A stretch of DNA of 64,000 bases from DATGPD01 sp041398565 (lineage in GTDB: Bacteria > Planctomycetota > UBA1135 > UBA2386). Made by a program: the position numbers and the translations under genes. The stretch lies in assembly GCA_041398565.1 (NCBI GenBank), contig JAWKUN010000002.1:1054001-1118000 (forward strand), read 5' to 3'. This document shows, in pieces, positions 1 to 9,112 of the stretch (the stretch's first letter is position 1; each line of letters opens with the position of its first letter). Below the pieces are notes generated by a model. That model worked only from the letters and a program-made list of their open reading frames with translations. It did not search any database and was not told the origin of the DNA.

Positions 1-62
1 CCGTCGTGCACCTCAGCAGGCCGGTGCGGTCGACGGATTGCACTCGGCTGGTAAGAACGACA

Positions 63-137
63 ACGCGCGGCAGCCACCGGGGTGGCTCCGCGCGTCGCGA
101 TCGGCAGCGAGAGGGGTGACGATCGCCGCGGCGATCG
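63..137 (-). terminator. Tandem hairpins after secreted-protein gene
   Basis: Two inverted repeats lie just past the stop codon of the minus-strand gene that ends at 146. The nearer one (120-137) is a perfect CGATCGCC/GGCGATCG palindrome. The farther one (63-95) pairs 15 bp with a single bulged C and a two-base loop. No T-tract follows, so factor-independent termination is inferred from stem strength and position only. Confidence 0.5.
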
Positions 138-145
138 GCCCAGGC

Positions 146-1885
146 TCACATGCCGAAGGTCAGAACCACGCCGTTCGAGAGGTAGACCGGCAGGCTGCCC
201 AGGCTCGGGTCGATCAACACGGCTTGCGTGTTGAGCGAGCGCCCGATCAGCGAGGCCCGGTTGGGAATCGGCAGCGGCACGGTGGTCACCGGGATCGACA
301 GGGCGATCGGCAGGGACACTTCCAGCGAGCTCAGCAGCCGGCAGCCGGCGAGGCCGAGGAAGCTCAGGTCGAGGTTCGGATTGGTGACGCCGATCGAGAG
401 CGCGCCGCCCACCGAGCCGGCGCGGATCTTGGAGATGTCCAGGTTGAAGGTGGTGCCGAGCACCGGCCGCGAGCCGGCCTGCGCGCGCATGTCGAGCGGC
501 GTACCCGAGCCCGTGCGGTAGGGCAGGCTTGCGGTCCAGTCGACGACGTTCGCCGCGCTCACCGCGCCTTGGGTGAAGCCGGCGATGGCCGCGCCGTTGC
601 CGGTGGTCGCGTTGTTGAGCACGCTCTGGTAGGCGAAGATCATGTCACCGTTGGGGAAGAGCTGCAGCTGCATGGTGTTGCTGCTGCCGGTCACCCCGTA
701 CGCCTCGAGCTGATCCCAGGTGATGATCGCCTTGCCGGGCAGGGCGTCGAAGTAGACGCCGCCGGGGTAGGTCGGACCGGGCCGCAGATCCATCCACAGC
801 GGCGCGACGCGCGCCGGATTGTCGCGGAACTCGTCCTGCGTCGGCGAGAAGTCGACCAACGTCGACGAACCCGACACGAGCCAGACGAAGCCGTTCGAGC
901 AGACGTCGATGGTGCTGGTCGAGCCGCCGCAGAAGGGGAAGGTGAAGCCGAGGCTGAGGCCCACGGCCAGCGAGTCGTCGGTCAGGGCGAGGTTGTTGGT
1001 GAACGAGGTGTCGAAGCAGCCGCTGGTGCACTGCGAGATCACGTACGAGCCGTCGGCCTGAAGGGTGAACTGCAGGGCGTTGGGCGAGAGGTCGACCGTG
1101 CTCGCGGCGAACTCCTCGAGGGTGTCGCAGGGCTTCGGACAGCCTTGGCCGTACTGGCCGGCCAGCGCGCAGCCCTGGCCGGGGACGATCAGCCAGCTCG
1201 TCGGGCCGGTCGGCACGCCGGAGATCTGGATGCCGGCGATGTCGAAGTTGGTGGCGGTGAACAGCTCGTAGGCCGTGGCGCTGTTGGCCGGCACCGGCAG
1301 CGAGCTCAGGTCGACGGGGCCAGGATCGGTAGCGCCGTTGCCCGGCGACCAGCCGGTCAGGCCGGTGTGGGTGACATTCGTGGTGGACCCGGTCGTGTAG
1401 ATGTCGATCTGCCCGCTGGCATTCAGCGCGATCTGCAGGTCGACGGTCGTGGCAGTCTGGTTGTACTCCGGCACCCCCAGCCAGGTGATGAGCGCCTTGG
1501 TTGCGGACACCTGGTTGAAGTTGACGGAGCCGCCCACGGTCGGGTTCAGGTCCATCCACAGGGCGCACACCATGGGGCTGGCGGCGCCGAGCATGGTGGT
1601 CGCCGAGCCGTTGCAGCACAGCGAGCTGGTGGGCGGCGGCACCGAGCCGGTGGAGTCGAACAGGTAGACGAAGCCGTTCGACGACACGTACACGCTGTCG
1701 TAGTTGGCGCCCGCGAACGGGAACGAGAAGCCGAGCGCTTGCTGGGCCGACAACGAGTCATCGGTCAGACCCAGGTTGGTGCCGACGTTCGTGTCGAGCT
1801 GGCACTGGGCCAGCACGCGTTGCGACGCGGAGAGAAGGGCCGCCGCGAGGGCGGCGCGGCCGAGGAAGGAGAAAGCCGAGGGCAT
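146..1885 (-). CDS. Secreted protein with two repeated beta domains
   Basis: About 579 aa. The start is set at the ATG that opens a clear signal peptide (basic start, hydrophobic core, cleavage near VLAQ); codons upstream read as non-coding. Two similar halves follow, each with LTDDSL, a glycine/phenylalanine-rich FPF segment, a V.V.SNGFV motif, a W-MDL-P motif and an ITW strand, so the protein is an internal duplication of an extracellular beta domain. Paired cysteines suggest export. The last 100 residues, with PLPIPN..SLIGRSLNTQA, match the C-terminal module of other secreted proteins in this window. Function unknown; a surface or matrix protein is likely. Signal and repeats are visible; the location is inferred. 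Confidence 0.8.
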   Translation of the reverse strand: MPSAFSFLGRAALAAALLSASQRVLAQCQLDTNVGTNLGLTDDSLSAQQALGFSFPFAGANYDSVYVSSNGFVYLFDSTGSVPPPTSSLCCNGSATTMLGAASPMVCALWMDLNPTVGGSVNFNQVSATKALITWLGVPEYNQTATTVDLQIALNASGQIDIYTTGSTTNVTHTGLTGWSPGNGATDPGPVDLSSLPVPANSATAYELFTATNFDIAGIQISGVPTGPTSWLIVPGQGCALAGQYGQGCPKPCDTLEEFAASTVDLSPNALQFTLQADGSYVISQCTSGCFDTSFTNNLALTDDSLAVGLSLGFTFPFCGGSTSTIDVCSNGFVWLVSGSSTLVDFSPTQDEFRDNPARVAPLWMDLRPGPTYPGGVYFDALPGKAIITWDQLEAYGVTGSSNTMQLQLFPNGDMIFAYQSVLNNATTGNGAAIAGFTQGAVSAANVVDWTASLPYRTGSGTPLDMRAQAGSRPVLGTTFNLDISKIRAGSVGGALSIGVTNPNLDLSFLGLAGCRLLSSLEVSLPIALSIPVTTVPLPIPNRASLIGRSLNTQAVLIDPSLGSLPVYLSNGVVLTFGM

Positions 1886-2195
1886 GGTTGGTGTGAGCCT
1901 CGAAGGTGGAGAGAGCAAAGCGCGCCGGGCCGCGCGAACGGCTTCGGTTTGCGCCCCGAGGCGATTGGGAAGATGTCGCCCGGGAAACAATCAAGAATAC
2001 AGGGATTCTCCACCTGACCCGGGGCGTTCGCGGGCGAAACTTCGCCGATTCCAGGTTGCGCCGGAACGAAAATTGATAGGTCGTGAGCACTTCCGTCGCG
2101 AACGCCTCCTTCGGTCTGGCGCGCCGGTGTCTCGCGGTGGCCACGTGCGGCGGGACGTTCCACGTGCGGCACGAAGTCTGCTAGATCGGCCCAGC
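1886..2195. promoter_or_regulatory. Divergent intergenic region with 11-bp direct repeats
   Basis: A 310-bp region between two divergent genes. CCACGTGCGGC occurs at 2141-2151 and again at 2160-2170, 19 bp apart start to start, 26-55 bp before the start of the MMPL gene. Two helical turns of spacing is typical of tandem operator sites. A short AT-richer stretch (AACGAAAATTGATAGG, about 2066-2081) stands out from the GC-rich background and may be part of a promoter. No confident -35/-10 pair was found. Confidence 0.4.
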
Positions 2196-4154
2196 ATGTT
2201 CGCGCCGCGGTCGACCAGACGGGCTTGGCTCACCCTGCTCCTCGCGGCCGTGCCGACGCTCGGGCTGGGCTGGGTGCAAGCGCACACGCCGATCGACGCG
2301 GAGAATCAGGCGTTGAAGGCGCCGACCGGACCGGACGCCGATGCCCTGGCTCGGCGAGTCTCGACCTTCGGTGGAGACCACGCCCTCGTCCTCGGCTTCC
2401 ACGTCGTCGTGCCGGGCACCGCCGGAGGCTCGGTGCCGAACGCAGGCGTGGCGGCGCTGGCGCGCTCGCTCCGTGGCATCCATGGGGTCGCCGCCGTCGA
2501 CACCCTGCCCTCGCCGTCGCCGAGCGTCCACCTGCTCCTGGTGTCCTTGGCACACGATGCGCGTTCCGCCGTGTTCGCCGACACCGTGCACCAGGTCGAG
2601 AACGAGGCGCGTGCCCGATGCCCGGCCGGGCTGGGAGTGGAGGTGACCGGGGTGCCCGCGGTGGAGCTGGCGATCGCGCAGGCCGTGGCGCAAGAGCAGC
2701 GCTGGATGGTGCCGGCGATCGCGGTCGCATTGTTCCTCGTGCTGCTCTCGGTCTACCGCCGCCTCGGCCTGGCTCTGGCGGCGCTCGTCCCAGCCGCGGT
2801 GGCGATCTCTTGGAGCGGCGGTCTCTATGCCCTGCTCGGACATCGGCTCGACCCGGTGGCTGCACTCCTGCAGCCGGTTCTGTTGACCGTCGGCGTGGCC
2901 TACTCGGTGCACCTCGTCGACGGCTTCCTGAGGCGCGCCCATCGGGTGGGTGCGCCGCTGGCCGTGGAGCGCACGGCGCGCGACCTGCTGCTGCCCGCAA
3001 CGCTGGCGTGCGGTACGACGGTGGCCGGTTTCCTGGTGAACGCCGTGAGCCCCATCCCCGCGGTCGCGACCTTCGCGACCTACGCTGGCTTCGGTGTCGC
3101 CCTGACGTCGGCCGCGGCCTTCTGGCTGGTGCCGGCGGCGTTGGTGGCCTGGACTGGAGGCCGCCTGCCGGCGGCGCCACGCCTGTGCTGCAACCTCGGG
3201 TTGGTCGGCTGGATGTCGCGCTACGCCCCGGCGGTGGGGCTGCTCGCCCTGGTGGCGGGAGTCTGGGGAGGGCGCGCGTGCTTCGGCCTGCGCGTCGACA
3301 ACGATCCGTTGCGAGTGCTGCCGCCGCGCCATCCGCTGCGTCAGGACACGGACGCGTTGGCGGCCCGCCTGGGCGGCGTCGAACTCTTCGACGTGCTGGT
3401 GCCGGCCTCGAGTCGTCTCACCGATCCGAGCGAACTCCGTTTGCTCGCCGCCGCCATCGCTGGCCGTCCAGGCGTCGCCGGCCTGGCCGGGGCGCCGCGG
3501 TTGGCGGCGACGGGGGACCTGCTCTTGAGCGGGATCCTGCCGCGCAGCGGCAGCACCGAGCGGGAGCGGCTGTTCGACGCGATGTCCACCGAACTGCGCC
3601 TGCGCGGGCGCGACGAGGCGCTCGTCACCGGATCCGCGGTACAGATCGCGCGCGACTCGAACCGTCTGGTGCGCGGCCAGCTCTTCGGCTTCGGCCTGAC
3701 CCTCGCGGTGCTGTGGCTGGTCATGGCGTGGGGCCTGCGCTCGTGGCGGCTGGGGCTGTTGGGTCTGGTGCCCAACGTCCTCACCTGCCTCCTGGTGTAC
3801 GGCGCCATGGCGGCGGCGGATCGACCGGTGTCGGTCGCCACGGCCCTGATCGGCACGGTGATGCTGGGACTCGTGGTCGACACGACCATCCACGTCCTCG
3901 AGCGCTTCCGTCGTGCCCGAAGGCACGGCGCGCGGCGTGCACCCGCGGTTGCCAGCGCCATGCACCGCGCGGGGCGGGCGGTGACCGTCACCAGCCTCGT
4001 CCTGGTCGTCGGCTTCGCCGTGGCCGCCTGCGGGCGCCTGGAGACCACGATCGAGTTCGGCCTGCTGGCAGCGACCACCATCGTCGTCGCCTACGTGGTG
4101 TCGATGACGTTGCTGCCGGCTCTGCTCCTCATGCGCCGCGAGGCCGCCCAGTGA
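2196..4154 (+). CDS. MMPL/RND-family membrane transporter
   Basis: About 652 aa. Layout is that of an RND/MMPL exporter: one N-terminal membrane segment, a periplasmic loop, a bundle of membrane helices at about residues 170-330, then a second helix, loop and helix bundle. The expected partner of such proteins is a lipid or hydrophobic small molecule moved across or out of the inner membrane. The start at ATG 2196 gives a plausible N-terminal helix, and the next gene begins inside the stop codon (GTGA overlap at 4151). The downstream flavoenzyme and YceI-like protein suggest a lipid or polyene substrate, as in aryl-polyene-type clusters, but no ketosynthase genes are present here. Family assignment is firm; the substrate is inferred. 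Confidence 0.85.
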   Translation: MFAPRSTRRAWLTLLLAAVPTLGLGWVQAHTPIDAENQALKAPTGPDADALARRVSTFGGDHALVLGFHVVVPGTAGGSVPNAGVAALARSLRGIHGVAAVDTLPSPSPSVHLLLVSLAHDARSAVFADTVHQVENEARARCPAGLGVEVTGVPAVELAIAQAVAQEQRWMVPAIAVALFLVLLSVYRRLGLALAALVPAAVAISWSGGLYALLGHRLDPVAALLQPVLLTVGVAYSVHLVDGFLRRAHRVGAPLAVERTARDLLLPATLACGTTVAGFLVNAVSPIPAVATFATYAGFGVALTSAAAFWLVPAALVAWTGGRLPAAPRLCCNLGLVGWMSRYAPAVGLLALVAGVWGGRACFGLRVDNDPLRVLPPRHPLRQDTDALAARLGGVELFDVLVPASSRLTDPSELRLLAAAIAGRPGVAGLAGAPRLAATGDLLLSGILPRSGSTERERLFDAMSTELRLRGRDEALVTGSAVQIARDSNRLVRGQLFGFGLTLAVLWLVMAWGLRSWRLGLLGLVPNVLTCLLVYGAMAAADRPVSVATALIGTVMLGLVVDTTIHVLERFRRARRHGARRAPAVASAMHRAGRAVTVTSLVLVVGFAVAACGRLETTIEFGLLAATTIVVAYVVSMTLLPALLLMRREAAQ

Positions 4155-5416
4155 AGCGAACCAAGTTCGACGTCGTCGTCGTGGGTGGCGGGCCGGCAGG
4201 GTCGACCCTGGCGGCTCGGCTCGGGCGAGCCGGGCTGCACACGCTCCTGCTGGAGAAGAAGCGCTTCCCGCGCTTCAAGCCGTGTGGCGAGTTCATGAGT
4301 CCGGAATGCCTGCCGATCCTCGCCGAGCTGGGGGTGGCCGACGACGTGTCGCTGCTGGGAGCGGCGCGTGTCGGCGGCATGCGGCTGCACGGCTACACCC
4401 GCACTGCCACCGGCCGCTTCTGCGACGTCGGCGCGGCGCGGGCGCCGTTCGCGTACGGTTGGGCCGTGCGGCGCGAGCGGTTCGACGCGGTGCTCCTGCG
4501 CGCCGCCGCGGCCACGCCCGACGTCGAGGTGCGGCAGGCCACGGCGGTCGTCGCGGTTCGACGCGACGCGCACGGCGCCGTAGTCGGGCTCCGGGTCGCC
4601 GACGCACGCGGCGAGCACGAGATCGACGCTCGCATGGTGGTGGGGGCGGACGGACTGCGTTCGCGCGTCGCACGCGAACTCGGCGTGCAGCGGCCGATGG
4701 CCTGGCTCGACAAGCTGGCGCTCACCACACGCTACGTCGGCGTGCCGCGGCAGGAGTGCGCGCAGGTGCACTTCTTCCCCGGCGGCTACTTCGCGGCCAC
4801 CACGGTCGACGAGGACGTCTTCAGTCTCAACCTCGTCGTCGACCGCGCGCGGGTCGGCGAGCGCACCGGCGACTGGAACGCGTTCCTGGCGTCGCATCTC
4901 GACCGAGCGCCACGTCTGGCCGAGATCCTGCAGGGGGCGCAGCGCATCGACTCGGTGCGCGGCTGTGGGCCCCTGGCGATGGCGACGACGGCGCAGACCT
5001 TCGACGGCGCGGCCTTGGTGGGCGACGCCTGCGGCTACGTCGACCCGGTGACTGGCGAGGGGATCTTCTTCGCGCTGCGCGGTGCACAGCTGCTGGCGCC
5101 GGTCCTGATCGAGGCCCTGGCGGATGGCGACCTCCGGCGTCGCGCCCTCTCCCCCTACGTCTCCGCGCGCCGGCGGGAGTTCGGTCCACGCCTGCGCCTG
5201 GCGAAGCTGCTGCAGCGCGGTCTGCGTCACCCACGCGTCGTCGACCGCGTCCTCGCCCTGCTGTCCGCGCGTCCGCGCCTGGCCGATCTGTTGGTGTCGG
5301 TGACCGGCGACTACGTGCCCGGACGCGAGCTGCTGCGTCCCGGTGTCTGGTGGCGTGCGCTGCGGCGAGGGCACCCGGTGCCGCAGCCGATGGAGCTGCT
5401 ACGGAGTCCACGATGA
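4151..5416 (+). CDS. FAD-dependent oxidoreductase, geranylgeranyl reductase-like
   Basis: About 421 aa from a GTG start that overlaps the MMPL stop by 4 bp. The N-terminal Rossmann motif VVVVGGGPAGSTLA binds FAD, and the second flavin motif GDACGYVDPVTGEGI lies near residue 295. The RFKPCGE segment after the first motif is typical of the geranylgeranyl-reductase / flavin-dependent halogenase superfamily (COG0644-like). Likely reaction is reduction or oxidation of a lipid or polyene chain with FAD; the exact substrate cannot be read. Translational coupling to genes on both sides indicates one functional unit with the transporter and the YceI-like protein. Confidence 0.85.
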   Translation: MKRTKFDVVVVGGGPAGSTLAARLGRAGLHTLLLEKKRFPRFKPCGEFMSPECLPILAELGVADDVSLLGAARVGGMRLHGYTRTATGRFCDVGAARAPFAYGWAVRRERFDAVLLRAAAATPDVEVRQATAVVAVRRDAHGAVVGLRVADARGEHEIDARMVVGADGLRSRVARELGVQRPMAWLDKLALTTRYVGVPRQECAQVHFFPGGYFAATTVDEDVFSLNLVVDRARVGERTGDWNAFLASHLDRAPRLAEILQGAQRIDSVRGCGPLAMATTAQTFDGAALVGDACGYVDPVTGEGIFFALRGAQLLAPVLIEALADGDLRRRALSPYVSARRREFGPRLRLAKLLQRGLRHPRVVDRVLALLSARPRLADLLVSVTGDYVPGRELLRPGVWWRALRRGHPVPQPMELLRSPR

Positions 5417-6114
5417 AGGTGGCGCCACCGCGCGCCCGGGCGAGGGCCCCGGCGTCTTCGTTCCTCCTGGCGCTGCTGCCCCTGATGGTGATGGTGGGCT
5501 GGCTGGTGTCGTACGAGAGCCGGTCCGCCGGGCCGAGGGTGGTGGAGCCCGCGTCAGCCGGCGCCGTGTCGCTGCCGATCCTGACGCCGCCGCGGCCGGC
5601 CGCGGGGGCGTTCCTGGTGCTGGAGGGGTTCTTGGCCGTCGCCGTCGCCGATCCACTGCAGACGCACTTCGACCGGGTCGACGGCGTGGGTGGCCGCATG
5701 GAGGTCGACTCGGAACGGCGGGTGCAGCGCGTCGACCTCCGGGTCGATCTGGCCCCGCTCGGTGCACGCGCCGGTGAGCAGGTCGAGGCGACCTACGCGC
5801 TGCGCGACGCCATGACGCACGCCGCCGCCCGTTTCGTCGCCGACCACGTCGTTGCCAAGAGCACTCAGGTGCCAGGGGTGCAGGCGCTGGAGTGCGACGG
5901 CACCCTCACCTTCCACGGCTCCGAGCGGCGGACGCGGATCGAGCTCCTGGCCGTGGCCGCGGACAAGAACAGCCTGCGCGTGCAGGGCGAGTTCGCCGTC
6001 GACGTCCGCGACTTCGGCTTGCCGCGCAGCTGGCGCTACGGTTTCGTGCCGATGGACCCTGTGGTGACCTTGTTCCTGGACCTGACCCTGCGCCGAGAGA
6101 CGAAGGCGAACTGA
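5413..6114 (+). CDS. YceI-like domain protein, membrane-anchored
   Basis: About 233 aa, starting at ATG 5413 inside the preceding stop (ATGA). An uncleaved-looking signal anchor lies near residues 15-33, so the body should be periplasmic. The rest matches the YceI plan: a beta-barrel region with D.VGGRMEVDSE-type strands and a C-terminal DFGLPRSWRYG.. segment like the family's closing strands. YceI proteins bind isoprenoid-like or other long-chain lipids, which fits the lipid theme of the operon. Low sequence identity to classic YceI is likely; this is a domain-level call. Confidence 0.6.
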   Translation: MKVAPPRARARAPASSFLLALLPLMVMVGWLVSYESRSAGPRVVEPASAGAVSLPILTPPRPAAGAFLVLEGFLAVAVADPLQTHFDRVDGVGGRMEVDSERRVQRVDLRVDLAPLGARAGEQVEATYALRDAMTHAAARFVADHVVAKSTQVPGVQALECDGTLTFHGSERRTRIELLAVAADKNSLRVQGEFAVDVRDFGLPRSWRYGFVPMDPVVTLFLDLTLRRETKAN

Positions 6115-7622
6115 TGGGCGAGCTGCGATCACCCTGGCGACCGTCGATTGCGACCGAGTTCCGCATCCTCATCGGCGTGCTCGCCGCCGTGCTGCTGGGG
6201 ATCAGCGGCACCGTCGTGTGCGAGGTGCACGCCATCCGCACGGACCTACGTCGTGCGATCGAGGAACGCCGCGAAGCCGAGCAGGCGCAGGCGCTCCTCC
6301 TCGATCTACGCGGCTTCGAGCGCGTCGTTCGACTGAGCGTCGGGGTCCGGTCGGACGCCGATGCGTTGCTGGCACGCGACGACCAGGTCGCCCACCTGCG
6401 AGGTGCAGCGGCCGCGTTGGTCGAGCTGGCCAATACGCCGCACGACGACCCTTCGAGCGATCTCCACCAACAGAAGGAGGCGCGCGAGTTGGTGGGCCTG
6501 CGCTCGGGCATCGACGGCGCGCTGGCGGCGACCGCCGACGGCTGTCTGGGTGGCGACTGGGTCGAGCGAGCCGGCGAGATGCGTACCCTGGCGGAGTCGT
6601 TGGAGCACGAAGTGTCGCGCGAAGCGCACGCGGCGAGCGTCGACCTGGACCAGCACGGCGGCAACTTGATGCGCCTGGTGACGCTGCTGGCCCTGATCGG
6701 CTTCCTCATCTTGCTGTCGGTGAGCGCGTGGGTCGCGCGCGGGCTGGTGCGGCCGCTGCGCGAGCTGGCGGAGGGTACGCGCGCCATCGGCCGCGGTCGA
6801 CGCGGCCATGTCCTGCCATCGCGCGGCGGCGCCGAGATTGCCGACCTCGGGCGCGAGATCACGGCGATGGCGCACCAGCTCGAGCGCCACCAGCGCGAGC
6901 TGCAGGATCGGGTCGAGCAACGCACGCACGAACTGGTGCGCAGCGCGCGTCTCGCCGACCTCGGCGCCGTGGCTGCGGGTCTGGCGCACGAGATCAACAA
7001 TCCCTTGGCTTCCATCGTGGCGTGCGCCGACGGCCTGCAACGGCGCTTGGGGAACGGTCGCCCGGACGTGGCCGAACAGCGCGAGTACCTGCAGACGATC
7101 GCCGACGAAGCCGACCGCGTGCGCGAGATCACCACGCGCTTGCTCGAGATCGCGCGCCCCGACACGGCACAGCTCGCGCCGGTGGACGTCGCCGAGGCGA
7201 TCCGGGCGTCGGTCACCCTCACGCGCCACCGATTCGCCCAGCGCCGGGTCGGCTTGCTGCAACGGGTCGACCCCGACGTGCCGCGCGTGCAAGGCAGCGG
7301 TCAGGAGCTGCGTCAGGTCTTGCTCAACCTGCTCGGCAACGCGCTCGATGCCAGCCCGGCCGAAGCCGACGTGGTCGTACGTCTGCACCGCAACGGCAGC
7401 GAGGTGCTGCTCGACGTGGAAGATCGCGGGGCGGGAATCCCGGCCGACATGGTCGATCGCATCTTCGACCCCTTCTTCACCACCAAGGACGTCGGCAAGG
7501 GCACGGGCCTGGGGTTGGCGATCGTGCAGCGCATCGTCGAACGTCACCGCGGCAACGTCGAGGTGACAGCCCTCGATCCGGGCACGCGTTTCCGGGTGCG
7601 CCTGCCGGCGGAGGCCGATTGA
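6114..7622 (+). CDS. Sensor histidine kinase (HAMP, HisKA, HATPase)
   Basis: About 502 aa. Its ATG shares the A of the previous TGA, so it is coupled to the lipid operon. A membrane helix near residues 16-36, a periplasmic helical sensor region of about 145 residues, a second helix near 185-207 and a HAMP segment lead into the dimerisation domain with the phospho-accepting His292 in GLAHEINNPLA. N box (LLNLLGNALDAS), G1 (DRGAGIP), F (FFTTKD) and G2 (GTGLGLA) motifs are intact, so it should be active. The gene faces a sigma54-type response regulator that ends 19 bp away on the other strand, its likely partner. Confidence 0.92.
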   Translation: MGELRSPWRPSIATEFRILIGVLAAVLLGISGTVVCEVHAIRTDLRRAIEERREAEQAQALLLDLRGFERVVRLSVGVRSDADALLARDDQVAHLRGAAAALVELANTPHDDPSSDLHQQKEARELVGLRSGIDGALAATADGCLGGDWVERAGEMRTLAESLEHEVSREAHAASVDLDQHGGNLMRLVTLLALIGFLILLSVSAWVARGLVRPLRELAEGTRAIGRGRRGHVLPSRGGAEIADLGREITAMAHQLERHQRELQDRVEQRTHELVRSARLADLGAVAAGLAHEINNPLASIVACADGLQRRLGNGRPDVAEQREYLQTIADEADRVREITTRLLEIARPDTAQLAPVDVAEAIRASVTLTRHRFAQRRVGLLQRVDPDVPRVQGSGQELRQVLLNLLGNALDASPAEADVVVRLHRNGSEVLLDVEDRGAGIPADMVDRIFDPFFTTKDVGKGTGLGLAIVQRIVERHRGNVEVTALDPGTRFRVRLPAEAD

Positions 7623-7641
7623 GTCGTCTCGGCGCGACGAC

Positions 7642-8985
7642 TCAGGCCGTGTGCTCGCGGGCGTTGAGCTTGTTGTAGAGGGTCTTGAGCGAGATCCCCA
7701 TCGCCTCGGCCGCCCGCCGTTTGTCGCCGTCGTAGCGCTTCATCGCGGCGTCGATGGCCAGCTGCTCGAGTTCGGCGACGTCGAGCGTCGGCAGCTCGCC
7801 GACGAACGGCCGCGCCGTAGTCAGCACGTACTTCTCGACCGCGTCCACCTCGATCGATTCGCCGTCGGTCATGACGACCAGTCGGGTGACGGCGTTCTCG
7901 AGTTCGCGGACGTTGCCGGGCCAATTGTGGCGCGTGAGCGCCGACAAGGCCGCGTCGGAGAAGCGGACCTCGCGTCCACGGCGCGCGCTCGCTTGGCGCA
8001 AGAAGGCCTGGGCCAGCATCGGCACGTCGCCCGAACGCGCGCGCAGAGGCGGAACGACGATCTCGAGGGTCGCCAGCCGGTAGTACAGGTCCTCGCGGAA
8101 GGACCCCGTCTGGATCATCCCGTGCAGGTCGCGGTTGGTTGCGGCGATCACACGCACGTCGACCGTGCGCGTCGTCTCGGATCCGACGGGGCGCACCTCG
8201 CCGAACTGGGTGGCGCGCAGCAGAGCGGGTTGCGACTCGAGCGGCAGGTCGCCGATCTCGTCGAGGAAGAGGGTGCCGCCGTGCGCCGCCTCGAACAATC
8301 CGACGCGTGGCCGGTCGGCGCCGGTGAACGATCCTCGCACGTGTCCGAACAGCTCGCTGTGCACCAGATCGTCGGGGATGGCGCTGCAGTTGACGACGAC
8401 GAAGTTCTGGCCACAACGCGAGCTCGAGGCGTGCACGGCACGCGCCACCAGCTCCTTGCCGCAGCCGTTCTCGCCGAGCACGAGCACGCTGCCTTCACCG
8501 CGCCCGACCCGGTCGACCTGGGCCCGCAGATCCTGCATCACCGGGCTCTCGCCCAGCAGCTTGGGGGCGCCGGCGGCACCTGTGATGCGGCGGAGCCGCT
8601 CGTTCTCCTGCCCGAGTGCGCGGCGCTCGCACGCGCGGCGCAAGGTCTGCTCGAGCAGCGCCGTCCGCGTCGGCTTCTGCAAGAAGTCGTAGGCGCCGGC
8701 GCGCATGGCAGCGACCGCGTCCTCGACGCTGCCGTGGCCGGTGAGCACCACGACCGGCAGCTCCTGATCGGTTCTGCGGATCGACGCCAGGGCCTGGTGA
8801 CCGTCGACGCCGGGCAGCTTGAGGTCCAGGAGCACGACGTCGGGTTGCTCGCGCTCGACTCTGGCCTCGATGTCGCGCGCATCGCCGAGCGCCACGACGT
8901 CGAACCCCAGCTGCTGCATCTCCTTGGTGAGGACGCGACGCAGCGTGTCGTCGTCGTCGACGAGGAGGAGCTTGGTCGGCTTCAC
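7642..8985 (-). CDS. NtrC-family sigma54 response regulator
   Basis: About 447 aa from a GTG start that places LLLVDDDD at the N terminus. The receiver domain carries phospho-acceptor Asp54 (VVLLDLKLPG). The AAA+ domain has Walker A GENGCGKE, a GSFTGA loop for contact with sigma54, and Walker B GTLFLDEIG. A Fis-type helix-turn-helix (KRRAAEAMGISLKTLYNKL) closes the protein. The order is the standard NtrC layout and all key motifs are present. It converges on the histidine kinase, an unusual arrangement for a cognate pair. A longer reading frame upstream looks non-coding. Confidence 0.93.
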   Translation of the reverse strand: MKPTKLLLVDDDDTLRRVLTKEMQQLGFDVVALGDARDIEARVEREQPDVVLLDLKLPGVDGHQALASIRRTDQELPVVVLTGHGSVEDAVAAMRAGAYDFLQKPTRTALLEQTLRRACERRALGQENERLRRITGAAGAPKLLGESPVMQDLRAQVDRVGRGEGSVLVLGENGCGKELVARAVHASSSRCGQNFVVVNCSAIPDDLVHSELFGHVRGSFTGADRPRVGLFEAAHGGTLFLDEIGDLPLESQPALLRATQFGEVRPVGSETTRTVDVRVIAATNRDLHGMIQTGSFREDLYYRLATLEIVVPPLRARSGDVPMLAQAFLRQASARRGREVRFSDAALSALTRHNWPGNVRELENAVTRLVVMTDGESIEVDAVEKYVLTTARPFVGELPTLDVAELEQLAIDAAMKRYDGDKRRAAEAMGISLKTLYNKLNAREHTA

Positions 8986-9112
8986 GTCGCGATCGTCGGC
9001 GACGGGCGCGCCTACGGCAAGTCGCTGAGCCGCAACCGAGTCTGCCCGGTCGCCCGGAACGAGGCGGGCGGCGGGCAGCGCGAAGGCCCCCGGGCGTCCA
9101 GGCGCGGCGTGG

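Noticed and set aside
38..2017. 659-codon plus-strand frame opposite the first secreted protein
   Set aside because: Arg/Gly/Ala-rich shadow of a GC-rich gene; the minus frame has signal peptide and domains.
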